DNA of 62,469 nt, taken from Cribrihabitans_A pelagius. Lineage in GTDB: Bacteria; Pseudomonadota; Alphaproteobacteria; Rhodobacterales; Rhodobacteraceae. A program made the translations under genes and the position numbers. Positions 33,124 to 41,128 of this stretch are shown here, in pieces. The stretch is taken from assembly GCF_048820915.1 (NCBI RefSeq), contig NZ_JBMERR010000026.1, forward strand, positions 1 to 62,469. Reading direction: 5' to 3'. The notes under the pieces are model-generated. The model worked only from the letters and a program-made list of their open reading frames with translations, made no database searches and was not told the DNA's origin. How positions within the stretch are numbered: position 1 is the first letter of the stretch; each line of letters starts with the position of its first letter.

Positions 33124-34974
33124 CTATTCCGCCGCCGGGCGCTCCGCTTCCGCCGCCGGGCGCGCCTGCCCGGCGCCGAGGCCCAGCTTGTCCTGCCAGT
33201 AGGCCTCGCTGGTCAGGCTGCCGTAGCGGCTGCGGTAGGCGGCGGCCAGCTGGTCATACGCCTTCAGGAACGCGCGGGCATTTGCGGCAAACCGCTTCAG
33301 CTCGCGCCAGGCGGCGGATTTGGAATGGCGCACGGTGTAGAATTTCGTGCGCTCCGCATTGAGGCAGGTGATTTCCGCCGCGCCCCAGACATGGCCGAGA
33401 TGGCCGCGGTTCTGCGCCTCGAGCGTGATCTTGCGGCCGAAGCGGGCAAATCCCGGCAGCAGCAGCCCGTTGAGGCTGAGCTTCATCAGGTGCCGCCGCC
33501 AGGCCGCGGGCGGGTGGTGGCGCACCGGCGGCAGGCTGGTCTCCGGCGTCAGCTCCTGCCAGGCCTCGGCCCCGGTCAGCGCCTTGATCTCCGCCCGGCG
33601 CTGCGCCATGTCCGCGTTCCGGTCGAAGAACTCCGGCCCCTGCATCACATCCTCGACCGCGAGGTTGATCGCGGCGAGCGTATCGTAATGCATCCGCGGC
33701 AGGTTGCGCTGGAAGAACCAGAGCGCGATCTTCAGCACGCCCCTGGCGCCCACCTCCAGCTGCGGCAGGCTCAAATGATGCGCCATGTGGCTGCGCAGGT
33801 CCAGGTACCAGGTCTGCGGGCTCTCCTTGTCGGTGAAGCTTTCCTGATAGGAGACCACCCCGTTCAGCCGCACGATATTGAAGCGGTTGACCATCGAGAA
33901 GCTGACGTCATCGCCGCGCACGAAGAACGGAAACGCCAGGTGCTCCGCCTGCGCCACCGGGAAGGCGAAATACCACCAGCCGCCGTAAAGCCCTTCGGGG
34001 GCGGCGCCGGAAACCTCCCATTCCATATCCGCCATCTGCCAGAAGTCGCGCAGGTCGCAGCCCATGTGCTGCGGCTGGCAGCGGGTAAAGAAGCGGGCGC
34101 CGTTCTCCCACACCGCCCAGCGGTGCTGCTCGCTGATCATCGCGCCCGCCACCGCGGTGGCGGCGTCCTCGGCAAAGGCCAGCAGCATCCAGGTGCGCTC
34201 CAGGCTCTGCATGTGGATCGAGGCGTCGTCATCCATGAACAGGCAGTGCGAGGCGCCGCGGGCGCGGGCCTCCAAGAGGCCGCGGGTGAAGCCGCCGGCG
34301 CCGCCGAGGTTCTCGTTCGCAATCACCGTGACGCCGTCGCGCGGCGGCAGCTCCACCGACTGGCCGTTGTCGGTGATGATCAGCTCGACGCGGTCCTTCA
34401 TCCAGGACGTCTCGCGGAAGGCGCAGAACCGCTCCGCCGTGCGCGCCACCGCCGCCTCGCGCTTGAAGGTGGTGACCGCCAGCGCCAGCTGCGGCTGGCG
34501 GCGCGGAGCGTCGGCGGTCTGCCAGGCGGCGTCCGCCAGTTCGGCTTCCGTCCCGATCGCCTGCAGCTCGAAGAACATCACCCCCTTGCCGCCGGGCGGC
34601 GGCAGCAGCGCGCCGAGGTCCAGCCGCACCGGGCCATCATCCAGCTCGACGATCCGGTCCAGCCGGTCCCAGGAGTGCTCGGGCCGGGCCAGGATGACGG
34701 TGACCGCAAAGCGGCCCCTGCCCTGCAGCAGCAGATACAGGCTCTGCAGGCCGCAATGGCGCTGCCAGGTGCCCGCGTTGAACAGGTTGAACCAGGTGTT
34801 GAACTCGGCCCGGCTGTCCTCGAAAAAGCGCAGGCCGCCCGCCTCCGCGGGCCCGGCCTTGCCATGCACCCGCACGAACAGGTCGCGCTCGGTGCACACG
34901 CCGGCCTCCGGCCACATCAGTGATTGCAGCGTGGTGAATTCCGCCGCGTCCGTTTGTTCCGCCAAAACCGTCAC
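33124..34974 (-). CDS. GlfT2-like galactofuranosyltransferase (GT2)
   Basis: 616 residues, the size of mycobacterial GlfT2. Residues 1-150 form the beta-sandwich; LALAVTTFKREAAV begins the GT-A domain; NENLGGAGGFTRGLLEARA is the hallmark of this branch; CLFMDDDASIHM near residue 246 gives the DDD metal site; GGWWYFAFPV the acceptor Trp pair; FFVRGDDVSFSMVNRF near 350 the catalytic acid pair. The C-terminal 250 residues are helical. With UDP-galactopyranose mutase at 25.7 kb, it should transfer galactofuranose from UDP-Galf. It has the active-site residues intact, unlike the gene at 12355. Monocistronic or co-transcribed with the ABC ATPase gene 175 bp upstream. Confidence 0.85.
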   Translation of the reverse strand: MTVLAEQTDAAEFTTLQSLMWPEAGVCTERDLFVRVHGKAGPAEAGGLRFFEDSRAEFNTWFNLFNAGTWQRHCGLQSLYLLLQGRGRFAVTVILARPEHSWDRLDRIVELDDGPVRLDLGALLPPPGGKGVMFFELQAIGTEAELADAAWQTADAPRRQPQLALAVTTFKREAAVARTAERFCAFRETSWMKDRVELIITDNGQSVELPPRDGVTVIANENLGGAGGFTRGLLEARARGASHCLFMDDDASIHMQSLERTWMLLAFAEDAATAVAGAMISEQHRWAVWENGARFFTRCQPQHMGCDLRDFWQMADMEWEVSGAAPEGLYGGWWYFAFPVAQAEHLAFPFFVRGDDVSFSMVNRFNIVRLNGVVSYQESFTDKESPQTWYLDLRSHMAHHLSLPQLEVGARGVLKIALWFFQRNLPRMHYDTLAAINLAVEDVMQGPEFFDRNADMAQRRAEIKALTGAEAWQELTPETSLPPVRHHPPAAWRRHLMKLSLNGLLLPGFARFGRKITLEAQNRGHLGHVWGAAEITCLNAERTKFYTVRHSKSAAWRELKRFAANARAFLKAYDQLAAAYRSRYGSLTSEAYWQDKLGLGAGQARPAAEAERPAAE

Positions 34975-35104
34975 GCCCTACCCCATCAACTATCCCGGAC
35001 TGCAGGCTGCATACTGGAGCAGCGCGGGAAAATAAATTGCTCATTGCCGCCCTGCAGCGGTTTCGCGGCCGCTGTGCCGTTCGGGGCGCGGGACGGCTCA
35101 CCCC

Positions 35105-35152
35105 GGCATGCCCCGCAGGGGCGTTATCCCCGCATGTCCCGCAGGGGCGTCA
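35105..35152. repeat. Short direct repeat with hairpins
   Basis: ATGCCCCGCAGGGGCGT at 35108 is repeated as ATGTCCCGCAGGGGCGT at 35134, period 26 bp, one mismatch. Each unit holds a small GC hairpin (CCCGCAGGG). It lies between the ABC ATPase stop and the GlfT2-like gene and may terminate or attenuate transcription. Confidence 0.35.
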
Positions 35153-35803
35153 GTTCAGCATCGCCTCATGCACCGCGATGGCCTCCTCCAGGTCGTCGAA
35201 ATAGCGCATCCGCCCGCGCTCCAGCACGATGCCCGCATCGCAGTACTGGCGCACCTGGTTCATCGAGTGGTTCACCATGATGGCGCTGGAATGCTTCATC
35301 CGGTCGGCAAACACCGCGCTGCTCTTGCGCCGGAACGACCGGTCGCCCACCGCGGTCACCTCATCGACCAGATAGGTGTCGAAACGGATCCCCATCGAGG
35401 CGCCGAAGGTGAGCCGCGAGCGCATGCCGGAGGAATAGCTGCGCATCGGCATGTGGTAGAATTTGCCCAGCTCGGCAAAGTCATCGACGAAATTCACCAG
35501 ATCATCGGTGTCGACGCCATAGATGCGGGCAATGAAGCGGACGTTCTCGGCGCCGGTCAGATCCTTGTGGAACGAGCCGCCCAGCCCCACCGGCCAGGAG
35601 ATGCTGCCGTCCGTGACCACCCTGCCGCTGTCCGGGCGCAGGGTGCCGGCGATCATCCGCAAAAGCGTCGACTTGCCCGCGCCGTTGCCGCCCAGAAGCG
35701 CCAGCGACTTGCCCGCGGGCAGCGTCAGGTTCAGGTGGTCGATCACCACCTTGCGCTCGCCCTTGAGCCGGAAGCTCTTGGTCAGGTTCTCAAAGCGGAT
35801 CAT
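35150..35803 (-). CDS. kpsT: Polysaccharide ABC exporter, ATP-binding subunit (KpsT-like)
   Basis: 217 residues, the length of KpsT. ALLGGNGAGKSTLLRMIAGT is Walker A; SYSSGMRSRLTFGASMG the ABC signature; TYLVDEVTAVGD Walker B; IMVNHSMNQVRQY the switch histidine. ISWPVGLGGSFHKDLTGAEN is the diagnostic segment of capsule-type ATPases. No C-terminal carbohydrate-binding domain, so it is a capsule (group 2) rather than a Wzt-type O-antigen exporter. It pairs with the KpsE- and KpsM-like genes next to it to export the finished polymer across the inner membrane. Confidence 0.93.
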   Translation of the reverse strand: MIRFENLTKSFRLKGERKVVIDHLNLTLPAGKSLALLGGNGAGKSTLLRMIAGTLRPDSGRVVTDGSISWPVGLGGSFHKDLTGAENVRFIARIYGVDTDDLVNFVDDFAELGKFYHMPMRSYSSGMRSRLTFGASMGIRFDTYLVDEVTAVGDRSFRRKSSAVFADRMKHSSAIMVNHSMNQVRQYCDAGIVLERGRMRYFDDLEEAIAVHEAMLN

Positions 35804-35926
35804 CCCGGGCCGCTGCCCCGCAGCATCCTGCCGCCAGGGGAGTGCGCAGCAAGGCCCGCAAGGCGCCCCTCCGCTGTCCCGGTCTCAGGCAACCGTCTCA
35901 TCACACATGCCTCCTTACGCATATTC

Positions 35927-37519
35927 TCAGCTGCGGTCGCGGATCGAATAGAAGATCAGCGCCGAGATCGCCCAGGTCAGCAGCAGGAACAGCCCGGCCA
36001 GCCCCGAGAGCACGAAGCGGCGCGGGTATTCCGCCTCTTCGGCCGGGGACGGCTTGATATAGGTGGCGAGATAGCGGCTCTGGCGGGCGGCATCGTCGCG
36101 CGCCGTCTCCCGCGCGGTGAGCGCGGCGCGGTAGGCTTCCTCGGCATATTGGCGGTCCACCGTGAGGCGCTCGAACTCGGAAATCAGCGAGGGGTAGTCC
36201 TCGCCCACCGCGCCGGTGTCGGTATTGCTGGAGGCAAAGGTCTGGCGCTCGATGTCGATGCGCTCGCGGATCACCTCGATCTGCTGCTGCGCCTTCTTCA
36301 GCCGCAGATCGCCTTCGGCCACCGAGCCGCGCAGAAGGTCGTATTCGATCAGCGCCGCGGCCAGCTGCTGCTGCAGGTTGTTCATCACCCCCATGCGGCC
36401 CTGGATATCGGCCTCGGGGTCGACGATGCGGGTGCGGGTGCGGAACTGGGTCAGCGCCTCGCGCGCCGCCTTGAGCCGCTCCAGCGCCTCCGCCAGATCG
36501 GCCTCGGCATAGCGCATCGCATCGGCGCGGGCCTGATTGTTGAGCGCGTTGATGCGGATCTGGCTTTCCTCGACTACGGCCTGGGCAATCGCCTGGGCGG
36601 TTTGCGGGTCAAAGGCGGTGACGCGCACCTCGGTCAGCCCCGAGCCGCTGTCATAGGAGATCCTGAGCACCCGCTGCCAGTACCAGACCAGTTCCTCCAG
36701 GGTGGCGCCGGGCCAGAGCGCAAACACCCAGTCGTCCGGCCAGGGCCGGCTGTAATGGGCGCGCAGGTCGATCCGGGCGCTGACCGCCGCCGCCATTTCC
36801 TGGCTCTGGATGAACTCGTAAAGGATGTCGCTGTCCGAGGCGGCGGTATTGCCGGCAAAATTGGCCAGCCCGCCAAGCAGGTCGTTGGCGCCCGAGCTTT
36901 CCTGGCTGCGCACGGTGAAGCCGGCGGTGGAGGCATATTGGTCCTCGGCCACCGCAAACAGGTAGAACACCGCCGCCGCCAGCGGCGCCAGCACCATCAG
37001 CACGAAACTGGCGATCAGCCCGCGGTGGCGGCGCTTCATATGGGCCGGGCGGGCCAGCGGATAGGCCGGGGTGCCGGCAATCTGCGCTTCCAGGCCGGCC
37101 GCCTTGATCTCCAGCGCCGCCTGCGCCGCTTCGGCCGCCTGCACCTTGCGGCGCAGCTTCTTGAGCTTCTTGGGCGCCTTGCCGCCGCCCCGGCCGGCGC
37201 CTTCACCGGCCGCCTCACCGGCCGCCTCACTGGCACCTTCACCGGCCGTGCCGCTGGCCCCGCCGCCGGCGGCCGGCCCGGCCTGCTTGCCTGCCTTGCG
37301 GGCGGCCCTTGCAGCGCGCCGGCGCCGCGTCAGGGCATTCCGGGCTTCTGTGAGGTCGAGGGGGCCGGGGCTGTCCGGAGTGTCCGCGCGCTCCGGCGCG
37401 TCTGCGTCCTGCGCGTCTGCATCCTGCGCGCTGGCGGACGCGCGTTTGCCGGCGGCCTTGCGGCCGCTGCGGAATTGGACGGCAGCCTCCCTGCGCGCTG
37501 CCGGGCGATCTTGTGTCAT
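35927..37519 (-). CDS. kpsE: Capsule export inner-membrane/periplasmic adaptor (KpsE-like, PCP-3)
   Basis: 530 residues. The first 170 residues are Ala/Lys/Arg-rich with many Ala-Gly-Glu repeats, longer than in typical KpsE. A membrane segment at about 180-200 (SFVLMVLAPLAAAVFYLF) is followed by EDQYASTAGFTVRSQES, the conserved periplasmic start of the family, a long coiled coil (about 300-430), and a second membrane segment at the C-terminus (GLAGLFLLLTWAISALIFY). KpsE links the ABC transporter to the outer-membrane channel KpsD; no KpsD/Wza gene is seen in this window. Divergent from kpsM with 91 bp between starts. Confidence 0.9.
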   Translation of the reverse strand: MTQDRPAARREAAVQFRSGRKAAGKRASASAQDADAQDADAPERADTPDSPGPLDLTEARNALTRRRRAARAARKAGKQAGPAAGGGASGTAGEGASEAAGEAAGEGAGRGGGKAPKKLKKLRRKVQAAEAAQAALEIKAAGLEAQIAGTPAYPLARPAHMKRRHRGLIASFVLMVLAPLAAAVFYLFAVAEDQYASTAGFTVRSQESSGANDLLGGLANFAGNTAASDSDILYEFIQSQEMAAAVSARIDLRAHYSRPWPDDWVFALWPGATLEELVWYWQRVLRISYDSGSGLTEVRVTAFDPQTAQAIAQAVVEESQIRINALNNQARADAMRYAEADLAEALERLKAAREALTQFRTRTRIVDPEADIQGRMGVMNNLQQQLAAALIEYDLLRGSVAEGDLRLKKAQQQIEVIRERIDIERQTFASSNTDTGAVGEDYPSLISEFERLTVDRQYAEEAYRAALTARETARDDAARQSRYLATYIKPSPAEEAEYPRRFVLSGLAGLFLLLTWAISALIFYSIRDRS

Positions 37520-37610
37520 GGTCTGCGTTTCCCAGCCTGCGGACGTTTGTAATTGCCTCGTGTTTCTTTCATATTATCGCCTGCACGGCGCATATTCACA
37601 ATGGGGATTC

Positions 37611-38492
37611 ATGACCAGCACCACGCCCGCAGCCACCGCTGCCCGGCGCCAAGGCCAACCGCCTGACGCCGCCGCCGCACCGCCCGCGGTGCCGCCTGCC
37701 GCCGTGCCGCCCGCGGCCGGCCCGGCGCGCCGCTTTGCCGCCCTGCGCACCATCGCAGCCCTGGTGCTGCGCGAGATGTCGACCCGCTACGGGCGCACCC
37801 CCGGCGGCTACCTCTGGGCGGTGCTGGAGCCCCTGGCGGCGATCCTCTTCCTCAGCCTCGGCTTCTCGCTGGTGATCCGCAACCCGTCGCTGGGCAGCAG
37901 CTTCCTGCTGTTCTACGCCACCGGCTACCTGCCGTTCGACCTCTACAACACGCTGGCCAATACCACCGCCCGGGCGCTGAACTTTTCCAAGCCGCTGCTG
38001 AAATTCCCGGCGGTGACCTGGCTGGATGCGGTGCTGGCGCGGTTCTTCCTCAACAGCCTGACCGGCGTTCTGGTGGCGATCCTGCTGCTCACCGGGGTGC
38101 TCTCGGTGATCGACAGCCGCACGGTGCTGGACCTGCCGCCCGCGGTGCTGGCAATGATGCTGGCGATGGCGCTCGGTCTGGGGGTGGGCACGCTCAACTG
38201 CGTGCTGATGGGGCTTTATCCGCTGTGGGAAGTGGCCTGGTCGGTGTTCACCCGGCCGCTGTTCCTCGCCTCGGGCGTCATTTTTCTCTTTGACGACCTG
38301 CCGCCGCTGGCGCAGGACATCCTGTGGTACAACCCGCTGATGCATGTCACCGGGCTGATGCGCACCGCTTTCTACCCCACCTATAGCGCGGCTTACGTGA
38401 ACGTGACCTATGTGCTGCTCATCAGCCTGCTGCTGCTGGCGCTGGGGCTGGTGCTGATGGGGCGCTTCCACCGCGACATCCTGAACCGCTGA
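37611..38492 (+). CDS. kpsM: Polysaccharide ABC exporter, permease subunit (KpsM-like)
   Basis: 293 residues, ATG 37611 with GGGGA upstream. After a 40-residue Pro/Ala-rich tail comes LVLREMSTRYGRTPGGYLWA, the usual ABC-2 N-terminal helix, then about six membrane segments (AAILFLSLGFSLVI, SLTGVLVAILLLTGV, VLAMMLAMALGLGVG, YVLLISLLLLALGLVLMG). WYNPLMHVTGLMRTAFYPTY is typical of capsule permeases. Forms the transmembrane pore with the KpsT-like ATPase. Confidence 0.93.
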   Translation: MTSTTPAATAARRQGQPPDAAAAPPAVPPAAVPPAAGPARRFAALRTIAALVLREMSTRYGRTPGGYLWAVLEPLAAILFLSLGFSLVIRNPSLGSSFLLFYATGYLPFDLYNTLANTTARALNFSKPLLKFPAVTWLDAVLARFFLNSLTGVLVAILLLTGVLSVIDSRTVLDLPPAVLAMMLAMALGLGVGTLNCVLMGLYPLWEVAWSVFTRPLFLASGVIFLFDDLPPLAQDILWYNPLMHVTGLMRTAFYPTYSAAYVNVTYVLLISLLLLALGLVLMGRFHRDILNR

Positions 38493-38528
38493 GCCGCGGC
38501 AGCCGGCCGGACAGCGAAGCCCCGGGCG

Positions 38529-38552
38529 CGGCCGGGGGCGCGTCCCCGGCCG
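38529..38552. terminator. Hairpin between convergent genes
   Basis: CGGCCGGGG, six-base loop, CCCCGGCCG, a 9-bp perfect stem in the 63-bp gap between the KpsM-like gene and the convergent GT2 gene. Probably a bidirectional terminator, though no T-run follows. Confidence 0.45.
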
Positions 38553-38555
38553 GGC

Positions 38556-39662
38556 TCAGCCTTCGCCCGCCAGCTCCAGCACCCGGGCATGCGGCACCGC
38601 GGTGCGCCGCAGCAGCCCGTCCCGCACCGCATGCGCCAGCAGCCGCAGGAAGACGCGCCGGTCCCCGCCATGCTGGCGCGCCTTCAGCAGCCATTTCGGC
38701 AGCACCACGCAGAGCGCGGGCCAGAACAGCCAGCCCGCCGCCATCCGGTACAAAAGCAAGAGGTTGCGGTGGTAGTAATAGGCCTTCCACAGCGGCACGA
38801 AGCGGCCGCGCTGCGCCGCATCCGGGTTTTGCGCGCCGCCGCCCTTGCCCTGGAAGGTGGAAAGATCATGCTCGAAGCGCACCGAAGGCTCAAAGCCGAT
38901 GCGCCCGCCCGCGGCGCTCAGCCCCAGCGTGTAGATCCCGTCGTCGCCATAGAGGAACAGGTCCGGATCCGGGTAGCCGGTGCGCCGCACCGCAGCCGCC
39001 GAGATGAAAAAGCCGACAAAGGAGGTGACATCGATCTGCATCCCCTCCCCCTCGTAGTCCGAAGGCTGCACGTGAAAGCCCGAGCGCCCGCCGCCCAGCA
39101 GGGTGCGCAGGAACTCGCGGGCGTGCCAGAACGGGTTGCGCGAGGGCCGGTTCATCTCGCAGATGCGCCCGTCCGGGAAATAGACCGCCGCCGCCACCGC
39201 ATCCCAGCCGCCGCCGTCCTTGCCGCCGTCATTACCATTGCCACGGTGCGCGCGCAGCGCGCGGAACGCCGCCAGCGCCCCCGGCGCGGGGCGGCCGTCG
39301 TCATCCATCACCACCAGCCAGTCCGGATCGTGGCGTTCCATCGCCCGGCGCATGCCCATCTCGAAGCCGCCGGCGCCGCCGCGGTTTTCAGCCGAGGAGC
39401 AGACATCGAGCCGCGGATCGCCCTGCGCCGCCAGCCAGGCCGCGGTGCCGTCGGTGGAGGCATTGTCCGCCACCACCACCGCGGCCAGCTCCGCAGGCGG
39501 GCTCGCGAGCAGCCGCGCCAGCGTCACCTTCAGCTTGCCGAGCCGGTTGTGGGTCACCACCACCGCCACCAGCCGGCCCGCGCCCTGTTCCGCCGCGTCC
39601 TGTCCCGCGGCCTCCGCGGCGGACGGCTGCGCTGCGGGGCTGAGTGCTTCTGCTGTGCTCAC
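38556..39662 (-). CDS. GT2 glycosyltransferase, GlfT1/rhamnosyltransferase-like
   Basis: 368 residues from a GTG at 39662; earlier in-frame starts would run into the divergent epimerase gene. VAVVVTHNRLGKLKVTLARL opens the GT-A fold; SAENRGGAGGFEMGMRRAME is the GlfT-family motif; WLVVMDDDGRPAPGAL the metal site; LFLYGDDGIYTLGLSAAG and VRFEHDLSTF the acid pair and His. Membrane-associated C-terminus possible (AAGWLFWPALCVVLPKWLL). GlfT1-type enzymes start galactofuran chains by adding the first Galf to rhamnose, which would fit the glf and rml genes here. Acceptor and donor are inferred. Confidence 0.83.
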   Translation of the reverse strand: MSTAEALSPAAQPSAAEAAGQDAAEQGAGRLVAVVVTHNRLGKLKVTLARLLASPPAELAAVVVADNASTDGTAAWLAAQGDPRLDVCSSAENRGGAGGFEMGMRRAMERHDPDWLVVMDDDGRPAPGALAAFRALRAHRGNGNDGGKDGGGWDAVAAAVYFPDGRICEMNRPSRNPFWHAREFLRTLLGGGRSGFHVQPSDYEGEGMQIDVTSFVGFFISAAAVRRTGYPDPDLFLYGDDGIYTLGLSAAGGRIGFEPSVRFEHDLSTFQGKGGGAQNPDAAQRGRFVPLWKAYYYHRNLLLLYRMAAGWLFWPALCVVLPKWLLKARQHGGDRRVFLRLLAHAVRDGLLRRTAVPHARVLELAGEG

Positions 39663-39804
39663 GGTGGGGTCTCTGCTCCTGACGGCTGGCCTGCGGGACT
39701 GCTGGGGGCAAAACTCACAAATGCCGGCCGCTGTCAAACCCTTTGCCGCCCCTGCCCGGCAGGAAGCATTTGACAGCCGCCCGGGAAACCGCAACCTGAA
39801 CCCC

Positions 39805-40806
39805 ATGCAAACCGCTCTCATCACCGGCTCGGCCGGCTTCATCGGCTACCACCTCTGCGAGAGGCTGCTCAGCGCGGGCTGGCAGGTCACCGGGCTCGAC
39901 TGCCTGTCGCCCTATTATGACGTCACCCTGAAACAGCGCCGCCATGCGCGGCTGGAGCAATACCCGGGCTTCACCCCGGTGATCGGCAAGCTGGAGACCC
40001 CGGGGCTGCTCAGGGATCTCTTTGCCCGCCGCCAGCCGCAGGCGGTGATCCACCTCGCCGCCCAGGCCGGGGTGCGCCACTCCATCGACGCGCCGCGCGA
40101 TTACCTGGAGGCCAACCTGGCGGGCAGTTTCGAACTGCTGGAAGCGGCGCGCGCGCATCCGCCCGCGCATCTTTTGATGGCCTCCACCTCCTCGGCCTAT
40201 GGCGCCAATACCGAGATGCCGTTCACCGAGCGCCAGCAGGCCGACCACCAGATGTCCTTCTACGCCGCCACCAAGAAGGCAACCGAGGCGATGGCGCATT
40301 CCTATGCCCATCTCTATGGCCTGCCCGTCACCATGTTCCGCTTCTTCACCGTCTACGGGCCCTGGGGCCGACCCGACATGGCGCTGTTCAAGTTCACCCG
40401 CGCGATGCTCGAGGGCCGCCCGATCGAGGTCTACAACCACGGGAAAATGCAGCGCGACTTCACCTATATCGACGATCTGACCGCGGGCATCACCGGGCTG
40501 ATCGAGGCGGTGCCGGGCAAGGAACCGGTGTCGCCGCAGGACAGCCTGAGCCCCGTGGCCCCCTTCCGGGTGGTCAATATCGGGGCAGGCCAGCCGACCG
40601 CGCTGATGGATTACATCGCCGCGCTGGAGGCCGCGCTGGGGATCGAGGCGCAGAAGACCATGATGGCGATGCAGCCCGGCGATGTGCCCGCCACCTGGGC
40701 CGACACCAGCCTGCTCAGCCAGCTCACCGGGTTCCGCCCAAAGGTCGGCGTCGCCGAGGGCGTGGCCCGTTTTGCCGCCTGGTACCGGGAGTATTACGGC
40801 GCCTGA
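39805..40806 (+). CDS. UDP-glucuronate 4-epimerase
   Basis: 333 residues, ATG 39805. ALITGSAGFIGYHLCERLL is the NAD-binding motif; SSTSSAYG and the YAATKKATE block carry the Ser/Tyr/Lys catalytic set of extended SDR epimerases; RFFTVYGPWGRPDMALFKF and MQRDFTYIDDLTAGI are diagnostic of the CapI/GlcA epimerase branch. It converts UDP-GlcA to UDP-GalA. The gene for UDP-glucose dehydrogenase, which makes its substrate, follows 322 bp downstream on the same strand. Confidence 0.88.
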   Translation: MQTALITGSAGFIGYHLCERLLSAGWQVTGLDCLSPYYDVTLKQRRHARLEQYPGFTPVIGKLETPGLLRDLFARRQPQAVIHLAAQAGVRHSIDAPRDYLEANLAGSFELLEAARAHPPAHLLMASTSSAYGANTEMPFTERQQADHQMSFYAATKKATEAMAHSYAHLYGLPVTMFRFFTVYGPWGRPDMALFKFTRAMLEGRPIEVYNHGKMQRDFTYIDDLTAGITGLIEAVPGKEPVSPQDSLSPVAPFRVVNIGAGQPTALMDYIAALEAALGIEAQKTMMAMQPGDVPATWADTSLLSQLTGFRPKVGVAEGVARFAAWYREYYGA

Positions 40807-40936
40807 GCGGAGCACCCTGCCCCGGCCTGCCTCCGGGTCTGCGCCCCCCTGCCTTCTTTTTTGATAAAAGCCCGCGCCGCAGGCCTCCGCCTTTCTTTCG
40901 GAAGGCGGAGCGCCCGGCCGCCGGCAGCTGCCAAAT

Positions 40937-40985
40937 AGGTCAGCAAGTGTGACCAAATGTTTCGCGCGCGAAACATTTGGTCCGA
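40937..40985. repeat. 49-bp inverted repeat flanking ugd, left arm
   Basis: The reverse complement of this 49-bp stretch occurs at 42477-42525 with one mismatch. The two arms enclose the ugd gene with its upstream region, about 1.5 kb. The repeat consists of the 32-bp palindrome plus 14 bp on one side and 3 bp on the other. Confidence 0.75.
40951..40982. repeat. 32-bp perfect palindrome, copy 1 (candidate centromere/ParB site)
   Basis: Half-site GACCAAATGTTTCGCG followed directly by its reverse complement. The same 32 bp recurs at 42480-42511, and its 20-bp core at 47080-47099. All three copies share a flank reading AGGT-N-AGCA on one side, here at 40937. Placement around the parAB/repA module suggests a ParB-binding site. 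The core encodes MFRARN in either direction, which produces false open reading frames. Confidence 0.7.
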
Positions 40986-41128
40986 ACCGGACCTTTCCTG
41001 CCATCCGCGGGGCGCTGCGTCAGATTCCGGTTTGCGCCCTTTCCCCCCGCCTGTATCCTTCTACGTCAACAGGAAACCGCCGCCCGGCACGGTGCGGCGG
41101 AAAAATTTGCGGGGAAAAGGGACAGCGC

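Larger units (their letters stand above)
40807..41128. other. Intergenic region between the epimerase gene and ugd
   Basis: 322 bp. It contains a T-run (40858-40863), a hairpin CTCCGCCTT/AAGGCGGAG at 40885-40910, the first copy of the long palindrome (40951-40982), and then about 145 bp leading to ugd with a GGGGAAAAGGGA ribosome binding site. No promoter boxes stand out. Confidence 0.45.
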
